Positions 1 to 12,719 are shown, numbered from the stretch's first letter. The stretch is 64,000 nucleotides of DNA from Pectobacterium punjabense (GCF_012427845.1 NZ_CP038498.1:4030001-4094000); one strand, 5' to 3'. Notes: generated from the letters alone by a model not told the origin. A program made the numbers and translations.

Positions 1-2
1 TA

Positions 3-611
3 GAAACATCGCTGTTTGTCGCGACCATCGCCACGTTAGGGATGATCTCCCCCGGCCCCGACTTTTTCCTCGTCATCAGGAATGCCGCGCGCTACCCACG
101 CGTCGCCGCACTGATGACCGCATTTGGTGTAATCTGCGGTGTAGCAACCCATATGGCGTACTGCGTCGCCGGGCTCGCCGTCGTCATCACCACCACGCCG
201 TGGCTGTTTAATGTACTGAAATATGCCGGTGCCGCCTATCTAATCTGGATCGGTGTTCAGGCACTATTCACGCGCGGTGGCAGCAAGCTGGATGTATCAC
301 ATCTGGCACAGCAAAGCGTCAGCCTGAAGAAAGCCTTCCTGCAAGGTTATCTCTGCAACCTGCTTAACCCGAAAGCCACACTATTCTTTCTGGCAATGTT
401 CACTCAGGTTCTAAATATTCACTCCGGTATTGGTGAAAAACTGTGGTATGCCATGATTATCTGGGGACTATCTGTCGTCTGGTGGCCGCTGTTGGTGGTG
501 CTTTTCCAAAGCGAACCGGTACGGCGCGGATTAGCTAAAGTACAGAAACTGGTAGATAAGCTGCTGGGAACGGTGTTGATCGCGTTAGGTATCAAAGTAG
601 CGCTGGGTTGA
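3..611 (+). CDS. LysE/RhtB-family amino-acid exporter, 5' end cut by window
   Basis: The reading frame is open from base 3, and codons before the first internal ATG (base 42) continue the family N-terminus, giving a run into ISPGPDFF, the LysE/RhtB signature. The true start is therefore outside the window. Hydrophobic segments and the NLLNPKATLFF motif fit a six-helix inner-membrane exporter of the RhtB/RhtC type, which exports neutral amino acids or homoserine lactone-like substrates. The substrate cannot be read from sequence. It is convergent with the VOC gene and ends just before a hairpin at 633-660. Family call is firm; subfamily is not. Confidence 0.85.
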   Translation, partial: ETSLFVATIATLGMISPGPDFFLVIRNAARYPRVAALMTAFGVICGVATHMAYCVAGLAVVITTTPWLFNVLKYAGAAYLIWIGVQALFTRGGSKLDVSHLAQQSVSLKKAFLQGYLCNLLNPKATLFFLAMFTQVLNIHSGIGEKLWYAMIIWGLSVVWWPLLVVLFQSEPVRRGLAKVQKLVDKLLGTVLIALGIKVALG

Positions 612-632
612 TAATGCCGTCTGGAGCGATAT

Positions 633-660
633 ACCCCCTCCGATTTTCACCGAAGGGGGT
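633..660. terminator. Intergenic hairpin between convergent genes
   Basis: ACCCCCT at 633-639 pairs with AGGGGGT at 654-660. A short inner C-G extension is possible. It lies between the exporter and the VOC gene, which face each other, so it probably ends transcription from one or both sides. There is no strong T-run. Confidence 0.5.
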
Positions 661-683
661 TATGGTCTTATCCTGAAGTGGGC

Positions 684-1052
684 TTAGTAACTGGCATAAT
701 AAACACGTAATCGATGTTGATCGGGATCGAGTGCCACGAACGTCAGGCCAAAATCCATCTGGGTGATGTCCTGAGCGATAGTTATATTCCGTGCCTTCCA
801 GCTTTCATACATCGCATTCAATACAGCCTCACTCTCGACACGAATGGCTAATTCGCTACCACCGCCCACTAATTGCGCTACCGGTTTAACCTCATGCTTA
901 GACCACAACCCCAATAACAACCCAGAGTCAAAGGCAAACATGGCAAAGTGTTCTGACTTCTCAATAGGCTGAAAATCAAACAGTTCACGATAGAAACGTT
1001 CACTGGCAACAGCATTTTCCACATATAAAATAATAAAATTTGGTGCGTTCAT
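684..1052 (-). CDS. VOC (glyoxalase/bleomycin-resistance-like) family protein
   Basis: A 122-residue protein beginning MNAPNFIILYVENAVASERF, the usual beta-alpha-beta start of a vicinal-oxygen-chelate domain. The start at 1052 is chosen because GGGAG lies 6 nt upstream; the frame is open further upstream but has no such site and no family similarity. One VOC module of this length normally works as a dimer with metal sites at the interface. The substrate is unknown. It lies 97 nt downstream of a WYL-type regulator on the same strand, so the two are probably cotranscribed and the regulator may control it. Confidence 0.8.
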   Translation of the reverse strand: MNAPNFIILYVENAVASERFYRELFDFQPIEKSEHFAMFAFDSGLLLGLWSKHEVKPVAQLVGGGSELAIRVESEAVLNAMYESWKARNITIAQDITQMDFGLTFVALDPDQHRLRVYYASY

Positions 1053-1149
1053 CAGAGACTCCCTGTAATCAGGTGAGATATAAGCAGAAGGATTCTGCTT
1101 GCCTGAATGCATCGTAGTACGCCCTGATGTCAATTTTTGTCAGTAGCCA

Positions 1150-1842
1150 TTACTGCTGAGGAATGCCCTCTTTTTCATACCACTCTTTTAATAACTGCTG
1201 CCGACGACGAGGATAGCGCTGTTCCAACACCGACATGCTACGGATACGTTCAGCTCTGAAATGACGAAACTGCTGACGACGTTCGCACCAGGCGGCAATC
1301 ACGTGCGTTTGATCGAAAAACCCCAATGCAAACGGCCAGATAACACGGTGGGATTCATCCCCCTGAAGGTCACAATAAGCAATCTCCGTACGACGTTCTG
1401 CACGAATAGCATGACGCAAGACAGATAAATCGATAACAGCAGCGGGAGTAACTTCTGCCTTACCCACTAATAATCCTGAGGAATCGAGTGCATTGCGCAA
1501 CTCTGGCGGTAATACCGCCGCAATCTTCATCAACGCATTACGGGCTGCCCCCGCCAAACGCTCATCTGTTCTTCGGACTACCCAGCGCGATCCCAATACC
1601 AATGCTTCAATTTCCTCTTCTGAAAACATCAGAGGAGGGAGAATGAACCCTGGGCGCAGGATATAACCTAATCCCGCCTCGCCCTCAATATGCGCTCCCT
1701 GCAACTGTAGCGTAGCAATATCACGATAGACGGTTCTCTGGCTCACATTTAACTTTTCCGCCAAATACGCCCCTGTTACGGGAAACCGGTGATGGCGTAA
1801 TATCTGTAAAAGCTCAAGTAAACGCTGCGTTCTGGACATCAT
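1150..1842 (-). CDS. YafY-like HTH/WYL-domain transcriptional regulator
   Basis: A 230-residue protein. Residues 1-60 form a DeoR/HTH_11 winged helix (NVSQRTVYRDIATL is the recognition helix), followed by a WYL domain (about residues 130-210). Such proteins are usually repressors or activators that sense a small ligand or nucleic acid through the WYL domain. Two consecutive ATG codons (1842 and 1839) are possible starts; GGTGAG directly precedes the first and suits the second better. The VOC gene immediately downstream is the likely operon partner and target. Ligand and operator are not visible. Confidence 0.8.
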   Translation of the reverse strand: MMSRTQRLLELLQILRHHRFPVTGAYLAEKLNVSQRTVYRDIATLQLQGAHIEGEAGLGYILRPGFILPPLMFSEEEIEALVLGSRWVVRRTDERLAGAARNALMKIAAVLPPELRNALDSSGLLVGKAEVTPAAVIDLSVLRHAIRAERRTEIAYCDLQGDESHRVIWPFALGFFDQTHVIAAWCERRQQFRHFRAERIRSMSVLEQRYPRRRQQLLKEWYEKEGIPQQ

Positions 1843-1929
1843 CTCACCCTGATTTCAGGCATAGAAAACCTGTTCAATACCGGCCTTAAAACAGAGTGGC
1901 TGGAAAGAGGGTTTCAGGCTAAATAAAAA

Positions 1930-1965
1930 TACAAAAAAGCCAGCGCTGTTACCAACGCTGGCTTT
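1930..1965 (-). terminator. carAB operon terminator
   Basis: AAAGCCAGCG (1936-1945) pairs perfectly with CGCTGGCTTT (1956-1965). On the minus strand the stem is followed by a T-rich run. It lies 35 nt past the carB stop. Confidence 0.85.
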
Positions 1966-1999
1966 CATCATCGGTTTATTGCCTACCGAAGCCGGCCAA

Positions 2000-4900
2000 T
2001 CAACCTTTAATCATCGCATGCATTTCCTGCACGGAAGTCACCTTCTCCGTCGGATCTGCCGTCAACGACATCGCGGTAGCGAAACCGCCGTTCAGCGTCG
2101 TGTCGTAATGCACCTTGTATTGCAGCGCACTGCGGCGAATCAGCTTGGAGTCCTCAATCGCCTGACGTCCTGCTGTGGTGTTGACGATGTAAGTATACTC
2201 GCCGTTCTTGATGCGGTCCTGAATGTGCGGACGACCTTCGTGCACCTTGTTCACCAGACGTGGATTAATGCCCGCTTCACCCAGCTCAATCGCCGTACCG
2301 TGTGTCGCATCCAGCTCAAAGCCGTGTTTCAGCAGTTTGGCCGCCAGATCCACCACACGGGCTTTATCGCCCTCACGTACCGACAGCAGCGCACGTCCGG
2401 TTTTCTTCATGTGCGAATTGCTGCCCAGCATCGCCTTGGCAAACGCTTCAGCAAACGTGCGGCCAACGCCCATCACTTCACCGGTTGAACGCATTTCTGG
2501 CCCCAGAATCGGGTCAACGCCAGGGAATTTGTTGAATGGCAGCACCACTTCTTTCACTGAGTAGTAAGGCGGGATGATTTCTTTGGTGACGCCCTGCTCA
2601 GCCAGCGTTTTGCCTGCCATCACGCGTGCCGCGACTTTCGCCAACGGAACGCCCGTCGCTTTCGAGACGAATGGTACCGTACGCGCTGCACGTGGGTTCA
2701 CTTCAATCAGATAAACTTCGTTATCCTTCACCGCGAACTGCACGTTCATCAGACCGCGAACACAAAGTTCAAACGCCAGCTTCTCAACCTGCTGACGCAT
2801 CACGTCCTGAATCTCTTTGCTTAACGTGTAAGCCGGTAGTGAACAAGCCGAGTCACCGGAGTGAACCCCTGCCTGCTCGATGTGTTCCATAATGCCGCCA
2901 ATCAGTACACGTTCGCCGTCGCAAATGGCATCGACGTCCACTTCGATAGCATCGTCAAGGAAGCGGTCTAACAGAACCGGCGCATCATTGGATACGCTCA
3001 CCGCGTTTTGGAAGTAGCGACGCAGGTCGATTTCGTCATACACGATTTCCATCGCACGGCCGCCCAGAACATAAGAAGGACGAACAACCAGCGGGTAGCC
3101 GATACCACGCGCTTTTTCTACCGCCTGCTCAATGGTCGCGACCGTGGCGTTAGCGGGCTGTTTCAGCCCCAGACGATTCACAGCCTGTTGGAAACGTTCA
3201 CGGTCTTCTGCACGGTCAATCGCGTCCGGGCTGGTGCCGATAACCGGCACACCAGCGGCTTCCAGCGCACGCGCCAGTTTCAGCGGCGTCTGGCCACCGT
3301 ATTGCACGATAACGCCTTTTGGCTTCTCGATACGGACGATTTCCAGCACATCTTCAAACGTTACCGGCTCGAAGTACAAGCGGTCAGACGTATCGTAGTC
3401 TGTTGAAACGGTTTCAGGGTTACAGTTGACCATGATGGTTTCATAACCATCTTCACGCAGCGCCAGAGAAGCGTGGACGCAGCAGTAGTCAAATTCAATT
3501 CCCTGACCGATACGGTTAGGTCCGCCGCCCAGCACCATGATTTTGTCACGATCCTGAGTCGGATTGGCTTCACATTCTTCTTCATACGTGGAGTACATGT
3601 AAGCCGTATCGGTGGCGAATTCTGCCGCACAGGTGTCGACGCGCTTATAGACCGGATGCAGGTCGAATTTATCGCGCAGCTTGCGAATTTCGCTTTCTGC
3701 CACGCCAGCCAGCTTCGCCAGACGCGCATCGGCAAAGCCTTTACGCTTCAGCGTGCGCAGGAATTCTGCATCCAGCGCGGTAGCGCCTTTCTCTGCAACC
3801 TGCTCTTCCAAACGAACCAGCTCTTCAATCTGCACCAGGAACCAGCGATCGACGTTGGTCAGGTTAAACACGCCATCGACGGACATCCCCGCGCGGAAGG
3901 CATCGGCGATGTACCAGATACGCTCGGCACCGGCATCTTTCAGCTCGCGGCGGATTTTGGTCAGCGCTTCTGGATCGTCTAGATCCACTTTCGGATCGAA
4001 GCCCGTTGCGCCCACTTCCAGGCCACGCAGCGCTTTCTGCAAGGATTCCTGCTGCGTGCGACCAATCGCCATCACTTCACCCACAGATTTCATCTGCGTG
4101 GTCAGACGATCGTTGGCACCCGCGAATTTTTCGAAGTTGAAGCGCGGAATCTTGGTCACAACGTAGTCGATAGCAGGTTCGAAGGACGCTGGCGTACGAC
4201 CACCCGTGATGTCATTCATCAGCTCATCGAGCGTGTAGCCTACAGCCAACTTGGCCGCGATTTTCGCGATCGGGAAGCCCGTTGCTTTAGACGCCAGCGC
4301 GGAAGAACGTGATACGCGTGGGTTCATTTCGATCACGATCAGGCGACCCGTTTTCGGGTTTACCGAGAACTGAACGTTGGAGCCACCCGTTTCTACACCG
4401 ATTTCACGCAGTACCGCCATCGAGGCGTTACGCATGATTTGATATTCTTTATCGGTCAGCGTTTGCGCTGGTGCAACGGTGATGGAGTCACCGGTGTGGA
4501 TACCCATCGCATCAAAGTTTTCGATGGAGCAGACGATGATGCAGTTGTCGTTCTTATCACGCACCACTTCCATCTCATACTCTTTCCAACCAATCAGCGA
4601 TTCATCGATCAGCAGCTCTTTGGTTGGCGAAAGATCCAGCCCACGTTCACAGATCTCTTCGAACTCTTCGCGGTTGTAAGCGATGCCGCCACCGGTGCCG
4701 CCCATCGTAAAGGAAGGACGAATAATGCACGGGAAGCCGACGTCAGCCGCGACAGCCAGCGCTTCTTCCATATTATGTGCAATACCAGAACGCGCCGTGT
4801 CCAGACCGATTTTCTTCATCGCGACGTCGAAACGGCGGCGATCTTCTGCTTTATCAATCGCGTCTGCCGTTGCACCAATCATGGTGACGCCGAACTCGGC

Positions 4901-5224
4901 CAGCACACCCTGGCGTTCCAGCTCCAGCGCACAGTTCAGCGCGGTCTGGCCGCCCATCGTCGGCAGCACCGCGTCTGGACGCTCTTTTTCAATAATTTTA
5001 CGCACCACTTCCCAGTGAATTGGCTCGATGTAAGTTGCATCGGCCATTTCAGGGTCGGTCATAATGGTTGCTGGGTTGGAGTTCACCAGAATAACGCGGT
5101 AACCCTCTTCACGTAGCGCTTTACACGCCTGTGCACCCGAGTAGTCAAACTCACACGCCTGGCCGATAACAATCGGGCCTGCGCCCAGAATCAGGATGCT
5201 TTTAATATCTGTACGTTTTGGCAT
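2000..5224 (-). CDS. carB: Carbamoyl-phosphate synthase large subunit
   Basis: 1074 residues, about the E. coli CarB length (1073). With CarA it makes carbamoyl phosphate from glutamine-derived ammonia, bicarbonate and two ATP, feeding both arginine and pyrimidine synthesis. The internal duplication is clear: two biotin-carboxylase-like halves, each with an N-terminal fold ([13 protein letters not shown] near residue 10; [17 protein letters not shown] near 560) and an ATP-grasp domain, joined by an oligomerisation segment around 400-550. The C-terminal 140 residues form the MGS-like allosteric domain that in E. coli binds UMP and ornithine. It starts 14 nt after carA. Highly conserved, nothing unusual. 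Confidence 0.98.
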   Translation of the reverse strand: MPKRTDIKSILILGAGPIVIGQACEFDYSGAQACKALREEGYRVILVNSNPATIMTDPEMADATYIEPIHWEVVRKIIEKERPDAVLPTMGGQTALNCALELERQGVLAEFGVTMIGATADAIDKAEDRRRFDVAMKKIGLDTARSGIAHNMEEALAVAADVGFPCIIRPSFTMGGTGGGIAYNREEFEEICERGLDLSPTKELLIDESLIGWKEYEMEVVRDKNDNCIIVCSIENFDAMGIHTGDSITVAPAQTLTDKEYQIMRNASMAVLREIGVETGGSNVQFSVNPKTGRLIVIEMNPRVSRSSALASKATGFPIAKIAAKLAVGYTLDELMNDITGGRTPASFEPAIDYVVTKIPRFNFEKFAGANDRLTTQMKSVGEVMAIGRTQQESLQKALRGLEVGATGFDPKVDLDDPEALTKIRRELKDAGAERIWYIADAFRAGMSVDGVFNLTNVDRWFLVQIEELVRLEEQVAEKGATALDAEFLRTLKRKGFADARLAKLAGVAESEIRKLRDKFDLHPVYKRVDTCAAEFATDTAYMYSTYEEECEANPTQDRDKIMVLGGGPNRIGQGIEFDYCCVHASLALREDGYETIMVNCNPETVSTDYDTSDRLYFEPVTFEDVLEIVRIEKPKGVIVQYGGQTPLKLARALEAAGVPVIGTSPDAIDRAEDRERFQQAVNRLGLKQPANATVATIEQAVEKARGIGYPLVVRPSYVLGGRAMEIVYDEIDLRRYFQNAVSVSNDAPVLLDRFLDDAIEVDVDAICDGERVLIGGIMEHIEQAGVHSGDSACSLPAYTLSKEIQDVMRQQVEKLAFELCVRGLMNVQFAVKDNEVYLIEVNPRAARTVPFVSKATGVPLAKVAARVMAGKTLAEQGVTKEIIPPYYSVKEVVLPFNKFPGVDPILGPEMRSTGEVMGVGRTFAEAFAKAMLGSNSHMKKTGRALLSVREGDKARVVDLAAKLLKHGFELDATHGTAIELGEAGINPRLVNKVHEGRPHIQDRIKNGEYTYIVNTTAGRQAIEDSKLIRRSALQYKVHYDTTLNGGFATAMSLTADPTEKVTSVQEMHAMIKG

Positions 5225-5238
5225 TTTCTCGCTCCTGA

Positions 5239-6387
5239 TTATTTAGCTGAAGAACGGTAAGTCTGAATCAAGTCAATAAAGTGGTCGAACAGCGGCGCGG
5301 CATCGTGCGGGCCAGGGCTGGCTTCTGGATGCCCCTGGAAGCTAAACGCCGGTTTGTCAGTACGGTGAATTCCCTGAACCGTGTGGTCAAACAAGGATTT
5401 ATGCGTGACGCGCAGCGTGTCCGGCAGGTTATTTTCATCCACCGCAAAGCCGTGGTTCTGTGCGGTGATCATCACACAGTTGTTATCCAGATCTTTTACT
5501 GGATGGTTGCCGCCGTGGTGACCCAGCTTCATTTTGATGGTCTTCGCACCGCTCGCCAATGCCAGCAGTTGGTGACCAAGGCAGATACCGAACACCGGAA
5601 TATCCGTTTCCAGGAAGGTTTTGATCGCGCGAATCGCATAGTCACACGGTTCCGGGTCGCCCGGGCCGTTAGAGAGGAAAATACCGTCTGGATTAAGCTT
5701 CAGTACGTCTGAAGCAGACGTTTGCGCCGGAACAACCGTCAGGCGACAACCGCGATCTACTAGCATACGTAAAATGTTGCGTTTCACGCCATAATCATAA
5801 GCCACTACGTGGTAAGGCAACTCACTCTCGTTTTTCGCCGCAGGCAATTCGCCTTCCAGCGTCCAGCTTCCCTGTAACCAGCTGTAGCTTTCCGTCGTCG
5901 TCACTTCTTTTGCCAGATCCATCCCCTTCAGCCCTGGAAAGGCTTTCGCTTTCTCCAGTGCGACGGCAGCATCCGGTGCATCGCCCGCGATGATGCAGCC
6001 ATTCTGTGCGCCTTTTTCACGCAGCAGACGGGTCAGTTTACGGGTGTCGATGTCGGCGATGGCAACGATGTTGTTGCGTTTGAGGTATTCAGACAGGCTT
6101 CCTTCACTACGGTAGTTGCTGGCAATCAGAGGTAAATCGCGAATAACCAGACCTTGAGCCTGTACAGAGGGGGATTCTTCATCGTTGGCATTAGCGCCGA
6201 CATTACCGATATGGGGATAAGTGAGAGTGACAATCTGGCGGGAATAGGAAGGATCAGTAAGGATTTCTTGATAACCGGTCATCGACGTATTGAAGACCAC
6301 TTCCCCCACTGCCGATCCTTCTGCCCCAATGGCCCGACCGTGGAATTGGGTTCCGTCTTCCAGAACCAATAGCGCTGACTTAATCAA
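5239..6387 (-). CDS. carA: Carbamoyl-phosphate synthase small subunit (glutaminase), TTG start
   Basis: 382 residues, equal to E. coli CarA. The C-terminal class I glutamine amidotransferase domain carries the nucleophile loop FGICLGHQ and the His-Glu pair in [11 protein letters not shown]; it releases ammonia that tunnels to CarB. The start is taken as TTG at 6387: GGAGGGTG sits just upstream and translation from there gives [12 protein letters not shown], the E. coli N-terminus (E. coli carA also uses TTG). A longer frame from GTG at 6414 runs through the ribosome site and is rejected. First gene of carAB, with a multi-signal regulatory region upstream. Confidence 0.97.
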   Translation of the reverse strand: MIKSALLVLEDGTQFHGRAIGAEGSAVGEVVFNTSMTGYQEILTDPSYSRQIVTLTYPHIGNVGANANDEESPSVQAQGLVIRDLPLIASNYRSEGSLSEYLKRNNIVAIADIDTRKLTRLLREKGAQNGCIIAGDAPDAAVALEKAKAFPGLKGMDLAKEVTTTESYSWLQGSWTLEGELPAAKNESELPYHVVAYDYGVKRNILRMLVDRGCRLTVVPAQTSASDVLKLNPDGIFLSNGPGDPEPCDYAIRAIKTFLETDIPVFGICLGHQLLALASGAKTIKMKLGHHGGNHPVKDLDNNCVMITAQNHGFAVDENNLPDTLRVTHKSLFDHTVQGIHRTDKPAFSFQGHPEASPGPHDAAPLFDHFIDLIQTYRSSAK

Positions 6388-6399
6388 AACACCCTCCAA

Positions 6400-6434
6400 G
6401 GAATAAACAATCACGTTATTTGCATATTAATTCA
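6400..6434 (-). promoter_or_regulatory. Two ARG boxes (ArgR operator) over the carA P2 region
   Basis: On the minus strand TGAATTAATATGCA (6434-6421) and TGATTGTTTATTCC (6413-6400) resemble the ArgR half-box consensus. Their centres are 21 bp apart, the spacing expected for a pair of 18-bp ARG boxes separated by 3 bp. They lie 13-47 nt upstream of the carA TTG, matching the arginine-repressed downstream promoter P2 of E. coli. A possible P2 is TTGATT (6454-6449) with TTAATA (6430-6425), 18 bp apart. Confidence 0.75.
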
Positions 6435-6497
6435 GATTCGAGCCACTAAATCAATGCAAAAACTACCTGTAAGGCCAATTTTTGGCAAATTGGGCGC

Positions 6498-6526
6498 ATT
6501 TTAATGATGGTCTTCCCAATTGTCTA
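6498..6526 (-). promoter_or_regulatory. carA upstream promoter P1
   Basis: TAGACA (6526-6521) and TAAAAT (6503-6498) with a 17-bp spacer. The predicted start near 6491 is about 67 nt upstream of the P2/ARG-box region, the separation known for the two E. coli car promoters. P1 is the pyrimidine- and purine-controlled promoter in E. coli. Confidence 0.7.
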
Positions 6527-6610
6527 CCCAAACCGCTTTTTTTCTCTTATTTTTATGCTTTCCGAAATAAATAACCGCCCACTGACGTAAAAAGCCGTAT
6601 CAACTTAGAC

Positions 6611-6626
6611 AGGTAAACGGTTGCGA
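6611..6626. promoter_or_regulatory. PurR-box-like site upstream of carA
   Basis: AGGTAAACGGTTGCGA resembles the 16-bp PUR box ACGCAAACGTTTGCGT, especially at the AAACG/TTGCG core. It lies about 120-135 bp upstream of the predicted P1 start, where the E. coli car PUR box is found. The rest of the 445-nt carA-dapB gap (6640-6832) is A-rich with no convincing gene; it could hold the IHF and PepA sites of this operon, which I cannot identify by eye. Confidence 0.55.
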
Positions 6627-6832
6627 GACAATTTTGTTAAAATCAGGGTAACAAATCACCAGCAAAGGACATTTAGGCAGTGGGGAAGGTAAACCATCAC
6701 GAAAAAAGAGAATAAAACCCAAATAAAAACCGGTGATAACAACAAAAACAAACCAAAAACATGAAAATAAAGGTGAGAACAAAAAAACCCACCTTTTTCA
6801 TAAAGATATTTTTTTATAAAAAAAATAAAGTA

Positions 6833-7956
<1,124 letters not shown>

Positions 7957-7980
7957 GCGATAGAGCCGAAGCCCTATCGC
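7957..7980 (-). terminator. ispH operon terminator with UUCG tetraloop
   Basis: On the minus strand GCGATAGG-GC closes a TTCG loop against GC-T-CTATCGC, a 10-bp stem with one G-U pair, followed by TGTTATT. It is 9 nt past the ispH stop. The very stable cUUCGg-type loop supports a real terminator despite a modest U-tract. Confidence 0.7.
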
Positions 7981-7989
7981 AGAAACAGA

Positions 7990-8940
7990 CTAATCGATCT
8001 GTTTAACTTCAACGCGCAGCTCTTTCGGTACTTCAAAGACGATGTTTTCTTCACGCCCTTGCATTTCAACCGCAACCTTGCCGCCTAATTCTTTCAGGCG
8101 CTGAATCACCTGTTGAACCAAAATATCCGGTGCCGATGCCCCTGCGGTGACGCCAACCTGCGCAACGCCCGTTACCCATGATTCCTGGATATCTTCGGCT
8201 GCATCAATCAGATAAGCTGCTTTCCCGGCTCTTTGAGCCAATTCAGCAAGGCGGTTGGAGTTTGAGGAGTTTTTAGACCCCACAACAAAAACAACATCCG
8301 CTTTATCCGACAAATGACGAACCGCTTCCTGACGATTGGTCGTTGCATAACAGATATCATCTTTACGCGGGCCCACAATCTGCGGGAAACGCTCGCGCAA
8401 CGCATCAATTACCGCATAGGTATCATCAACAGAAAGCGTGGTTTGCGTCATAAAACACAGATTAGTTTCATCTTTTACGCGTAACTGCCAGACATCCTCA
8501 GGGGACTCGACCAGATACATGCCGCCATCCGCATTGCTGTACTGCCCCATCGTTCCCTCAACCTCGGGGTGCCCAGCATGCCCGATCAGAATGGCTTCTA
8601 CGCCTTTCTTACTGGCCCTGGCAACTTCCATATGCACCTTGGTTACCAAAGGACAGGTCGCATCGAATACCGTCAGGTCGCGGTTTTTGGCTTCATTACG
8701 TACCGCTTGCGAAACACCATGTGCCGAAAAAATCAGAATCGCACCATCCGGCACATCTTCGATCTGCTCAATAAAGATCGCGCCGCGTTCGCGTAAGCCA
8801 TTAACCACATAGCGATTATGTACCACTTCATGACGAACGTAGATCGGCGTACCAAAAAGCTCCAGCGCACGTTCCACTATGCTGATAGCACGATCGACAC
8901 CGGCACAGAAGCCGCGTGGATTAGCCAGCAGAATCTGCAT
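7990..8940 (-). CDS. ispH: 4-hydroxy-3-methylbut-2-enyl diphosphate reductase
   Basis: 316 residues, as in E. coli. It is the last enzyme of the MEP isoprenoid pathway, making IPP and DMAPP with a [4Fe-4S] cluster. The three cluster cysteines are visible: Cys12 (NPRGFCAG), one in DATCPLVTK and one in [11 protein letters not shown]; the substrate-binding His residues in RHEVVHN, SAHGVS and [12 protein letters not shown] are also present. The start at 8940 ([14 protein letters not shown]) is the family start; it lies inside the end of fkpB, with a 20-nt overlap. Last gene of the ribF-ileS-lspA-fkpB-ispH operon. Confidence 0.98.
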   Translation of the reverse strand: MQILLANPRGFCAGVDRAISIVERALELFGTPIYVRHEVVHNRYVVNGLRERGAIFIEQIEDVPDGAILIFSAHGVSQAVRNEAKNRDLTVFDATCPLVTKVHMEVARASKKGVEAILIGHAGHPEVEGTMGQYSNADGGMYLVESPEDVWQLRVKDETNLCFMTQTTLSVDDTYAVIDALRERFPQIVGPRKDDICYATTNRQEAVRHLSDKADVVFVVGSKNSSNSNRLAELAQRAGKAAYLIDAAEDIQESWVTGVAQVGVTAGASAPDILVQQVIQRLKELGGKVAVEMQGREENIVFEVPKELRVEVKQID

Positions 8941-9394
8941 GTGATGCCTCCTGTTGTACGGGATCGATGTCCAGCACTTCAAGATCGAAGGTAATCGCCT
9001 GACCGGATAAAGGATGGTTGAAATCCACCGTGACAGACTCTTCAGTCACATCACGGATAATCCCCGGCATATCATTCCCAGCGACGCCGCTGAACAGCAT
9101 GATGGTGCCAACATCCGGCACGCCGGTCTGGGCAAAATCACGACGTAAGAAGAACTGGATCAGGTTCGGGTTGGTCGGTCCAAAGGCTGACTCCGGCGGC
9201 AGCGTAAACTTGCGTTTATCACCACGCTTCAACCCCAACAGATGTTGTTCCAGCGCGTCAGACAGGCTACCGTCACCAAGACGAAACAGCGCAGGCTTGC
9301 CGCGCTCACGCGTGGATTCAGCCGCAGAGCCATCCTCCAGCGTCAGAATAAAATGCACCAGCAGCGCGCTGCTGTGCTGCACAGTCTCAGACAT
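8921..9394 (-). CDS. fkpB: FKBP-type peptidyl-prolyl isomerase (SlpA-like)
   Basis: 157 residues (E. coli FkpB 149). An FKBP domain with the inserted IF/chaperone flap typical of SlyD/SlpA proteins; the segment [21 protein letters not shown] is the conserved C-terminal strand. Probably a cytoplasmic prolyl isomerase and folding helper. Its ATG overlaps the lspA stop as TGATG, indicating translational coupling, and its own 3' end overlaps ispH by 20 nt. The C-terminus is a little longer than in E. coli because it runs into ispH. Confidence 0.95.
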   Translation of the reverse strand: MSETVQHSSALLVHFILTLEDGSAAESTRERGKPALFRLGDGSLSDALEQHLLGLKRGDKRKFTLPPESAFGPTNPNLIQFFLRRDFAQTGVPDVGTIMLFSGVAGNDMPGIIRDVTEESVTVDFNHPLSGQAITFDLEVLDIDPVQQEASHADSAG

Positions 9395-9906
9395 CAGTGA
9401 CCCTTTTGCTTAACGGTATCAGTATCATCATGCGTACTGAAAAACCCTTCCAGTACGATGAGCGCCGCACCAATACAGATGGCGGTATCGGCCAAATTAA
9501 ACGTGGCAAAGTGCCAGTCACCGACATAGAAGTCGATAAAATCGACGACAAATCCGTGCCATGTCCGGTCAAACAGATTGCCCAATGCACCGCCGATAAT
9601 CAGCGAATAGGCGATGTTATTTAGCTTCTGCTTGACGTTGCCACGATACATCATCACCAGCAGCGCAACCACGATAGCAATCGCGATACCAGCAAAGAAC
9701 CAACGTTGCCAACCGCCTTTATCCGCCAGGAAGCTGAATGCTGCGCCGTAGTTACGGGCGTAATGCAGATTCAGAGAAGGCATCACTGGTACCGTATCTC
9801 CCAGCGCAAAGTGGGCAAGAATCCACTGCTTGCTGCCAAGGTCGATAACTAAAACCAGTAGCGCCAGCCAGAGCCAGCGCAATCCGCTCGAACAGATTTT
9901 ATTCAT
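9394..9906 (-). CDS. lspA: Lipoprotein signal peptidase
   Basis: 170 residues, four predicted membrane helices, inner-membrane aspartyl protease that removes the signal peptide of prolipoproteins after Lgt acts. The conserved stretches [13 protein letters not shown] and [22 protein letters not shown] hold the catalytic Asp pair. Both junctions are TGATG overlaps, with ileS upstream and fkpB downstream, so the three genes are probably translationally coupled as in E. coli. Confidence 0.97.
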   Translation of the reverse strand: MNKICSSGLRWLWLALLVLVIDLGSKQWILAHFALGDTVPVMPSLNLHYARNYGAAFSFLADKGGWQRWFFAGIAIAIVVALLVMMYRGNVKQKLNNIAYSLIIGGALGNLFDRTWHGFVVDFIDFYVGDWHFATFNLADTAICIGAALIVLEGFFSTHDDTDTVKQKGH

Positions 9907-12719
9907 CAGACAAATTTACGCTCTTCGCCATTACCGCCCACGTTAGTCGCACAGCGACCACACACTTCAGGATGCTCGGCATTGCTACCAATATCCGTCT
10001 CGTAATGCCAGCAGCGTGGACACTTGTGCCCTTCTGCCTCACTTAAGGCAATTTTCAGTCCGGTGAGTTCCGTTGCCTGTGCGCTATCCGGCGCATTTTC
10101 ATAACGTTCTACTCGCGCTTTTGACGTCAACAGCGCAAAGTGCAGTTCCTGCTGTAGCCGGTTCAGCTTGTCTGCCAGATTAGCATCGGCGTACAGCGTG
10201 ACGGAAGCTTCCAGCGAGCCACCGATGCGCTTATCATTACGCGCCTGCTCAATGACTTTGTTCACTTCGCTACGTACTTTCAGGATATCCGCCCAGAACG
10301 TATCGTTCATCGTTTCAGAAGCATCCAGCGCAAACAGACCGTCATACCACTCTTCGGTAAACACGTACTGCGCACGTTCGCCCGGCAGGTAGCTCCAAAT
10401 TTCATCCGCAGTGAAGGACATAATCGGTGCCATCCAGCGTACCAGCGCTTCTGAGATATGGTATAGCGCAGTCTGGCAGCTACGACGTGCAACACTGTCG
10501 CTTTTTGCCGTGTACTGACGATCTTTAATGATGTCCAGATAGAACGAGCCCATTTCGATTGAGCAGAACTGCATCAGGCGCTGTACCACACGGTGGAAAT
10601 CGTAGCTTTCATAGGCTTCGAGGATCTCGTCCTGCGCCGCTTTCGCACAGCCAACCGCCCAACGATCCAGCACCACCATCTCTTCCGGTTTTACAATATC
10701 TTTCTGCGGATCAAACCCATTCAGGTTCGCCAGCAAGAAACGCGCAGTGTTACGAATACGGCGGTAGGCATCGGCGGAACGTTTCAGGATCTCATCGGAT
10801 ACGGCGATTTCACCAGAGTAATCCGTTGAGCCGATCCACAGGCGCAGAATGTCAGCGCCCAGCTTGTTCGTCACGTCCTGCGGGCTAACGGTATTCCCGA
10901 TCGACTTGGACATCTTACGACCCTGACCATCAACGGTGAAACCGTGGGTCAACACCTGACGGTAAGGCGCTTTACCTTTAATCGCGGTGGAGATCATCAG
11001 AGAAGACATGAACCAGCCACGATGCTGGTCAGAGCCTTCCAGATACATATCTGCTGCGTGACCGCCGAATTCAGGGCGAGCCTCCACCACGGAGGCGTGC
11101 GTTGATCCAGAATCGAACCACACGTCCAGCGTATCTGGCACTTTGACGTAGTTATCCGCATCTGCGCCTAGCACATCGGCCGGATCGAGATCCCACCATG
11201 CCTGAATACCATCAGCTTCAACACGTTTCGCCACTGCTTCAATCAGCTCAGCGGTACGCGGATGCAGTTCTTCCGTCTCTTTATGAACGAAGAGTGACAT
11301 CGGCACGCCCCAGGTACGCTGACGGGAGATACACCAGTCAGGACGGTTGGCGACCATCGATTCAATACGCGCCTGACCCCAATCCGGAATCCACTGCACG
11401 CCTTTGATTTCAGACAGCGATTGCTTACGCAGGCCTTTCTGATCCATGCTGACAAACCATTGTGGCGTTGCACGGAAAATGATCGGCGATTTATGACGCC
11501 AGCAGCACGGATAGCTATGCTGTAATTTCTCTACGTGCAGCAACATGCCTTTTTCACGCAGGATTTCAACGATCAGATCGTTGGCTTTGAAAACGAATTT
11601 GCCATCCAGCTCAGGATAAGTACCGCTCAGGTAGCAGCCGTTCGGCCCCACTGGGTTAGCGATTTCCAGATTGTATTTTTGGCTGATCACATAGTCGTCA
11701 GGGCCGTGGCCGCCGGCAGTATGTACTGCACCAGTACCTGCATCCAGCGTTACGTGGTCGCCCAGAATTGCTGGAACATCGAAGCCCAGGAACGGGTGTT
11801 TGAAACGCAGCAGCTCAAGATCCGCGCCTTTGCAGTCACCCAGCACTATCCACTGAGTCACACCCACGCGTTTCATGACGCTTTCAACCAGATCGGCCGC
11901 CAGAATCAGTACCTGGCCGTCAATCTGAACCAGTTGATAATCGAACTCTGCATTCAGCGAGATCGCACGGTTTGCTGGTAATGTCCACGGCGTCGTCGTC
12001 CAGATCACCAGCGAAACAGGGCCATCTACGCGACTCACGCCAAACTTGGCTAATACCGCCGCCACATCAGTCGCGTTAAACGTCACATCAATGGATGGGG
12101 ACGTTTTGTCGTAATACTCAACCTCTGCTTCCGCCAGCGAGGAACCGCAGTCCACACACCAGTGAACTGGCTTCGCCCCCTTATGCAGGTGACCGTTATC
12201 AATGATGCGGCCCAGCGCACGAATGATGTTCGCTTCGGTTTTGAAATCCATCGTCAGGTAAGGACGATCCCAATCGCCCAGTACGCCGAGACGAATAAAA
12301 TCGGCTTTCTGCCCGACAATCTGCTCCGCCGCATACTTACGGCACTCAGCGCGAAATTCTGCCGCGCTGACTTTCTCGCCCGGTTTACCGATCAACTGTT
12401 CGACTTTCAGTTCGATCGGCAAACCATGGCAGTCCCAGCCCGGCACATAAGGAGAATCGTAGCCAGACAGACCTTTCGATTTAACAATAATATCTTTCAG
12501 AATCTTGTTAACTGAGTGACCAATGTGAATGCTGCCGTTCGCGTACGGAGGGCCATCGTGCAAAATGAAGGTCTTCTTTCCCTTTTTCGCATTACGAATA
12601 ATCCCGTACAGATCCTGCTCATACCAACGTTTCAGCATGTCAGGTTCGCGCTTGGCCAGATCGCCACGCATCGGGAACCCTGTTTCCGGCAAGTTCAGGG
12701 TAGTCTTATAGTCACTCAT
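9906..12719 (-). CDS. ileS: Isoleucyl-tRNA synthetase
   Basis: 937 residues (E. coli 938). Class I synthetase that charges tRNA-Ile and edits misactivated valine. Visible in order: the HIGH-type motif SIHIGH near residue 65, the CP1 editing insertion (about 190-390), [10 protein letters not shown] around 600, the anticodon-binding helices, and a C-terminal zinc finger CPRCWHYE...CGRC needed by this bacterial form. It lies 31 nt after ribF and overlaps lspA by one base. The length and motifs indicate the mupirocin-sensitive type 1 form. Confidence 0.98.
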   Translation of the reverse strand: MSDYKTTLNLPETGFPMRGDLAKREPDMLKRWYEQDLYGIIRNAKKGKKTFILHDGPPYANGSIHIGHSVNKILKDIIVKSKGLSGYDSPYVPGWDCHGLPIELKVEQLIGKPGEKVSAAEFRAECRKYAAEQIVGQKADFIRLGVLGDWDRPYLTMDFKTEANIIRALGRIIDNGHLHKGAKPVHWCVDCGSSLAEAEVEYYDKTSPSIDVTFNATDVAAVLAKFGVSRVDGPVSLVIWTTTPWTLPANRAISLNAEFDYQLVQIDGQVLILAADLVESVMKRVGVTQWIVLGDCKGADLELLRFKHPFLGFDVPAILGDHVTLDAGTGAVHTAGGHGPDDYVISQKYNLEIANPVGPNGCYLSGTYPELDGKFVFKANDLIVEILREKGMLLHVEKLQHSYPCCWRHKSPIIFRATPQWFVSMDQKGLRKQSLSEIKGVQWIPDWGQARIESMVANRPDWCISRQRTWGVPMSLFVHKETEELHPRTAELIEAVAKRVEADGIQAWWDLDPADVLGADADNYVKVPDTLDVWFDSGSTHASVVEARPEFGGHAADMYLEGSDQHRGWFMSSLMISTAIKGKAPYRQVLTHGFTVDGQGRKMSKSIGNTVSPQDVTNKLGADILRLWIGSTDYSGEIAVSDEILKRSADAYRRIRNTARFLLANLNGFDPQKDIVKPEEMVVLDRWAVGCAKAAQDEILEAYESYDFHRVVQRLMQFCSIEMGSFYLDIIKDRQYTAKSDSVARRSCQTALYHISEALVRWMAPIMSFTADEIWSYLPGERAQYVFTEEWYDGLFALDASETMNDTFWADILKVRSEVNKVIEQARNDKRIGGSLEASVTLYADANLADKLNRLQQELHFALLTSKARVERYENAPDSAQATELTGLKIALSEAEGHKCPRCWHYETDIGSNAEHPEVCGRCATNVGGNGEERKFV

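Noticed and set aside
6600..6782. 60-codon hydrophobic ORF (minus strand) in the carA-dapB gap
   Set aside because: Covers the PurR-like box and A-rich control region, has no ribosome site, and its composition simply reflects AT-rich DNA.
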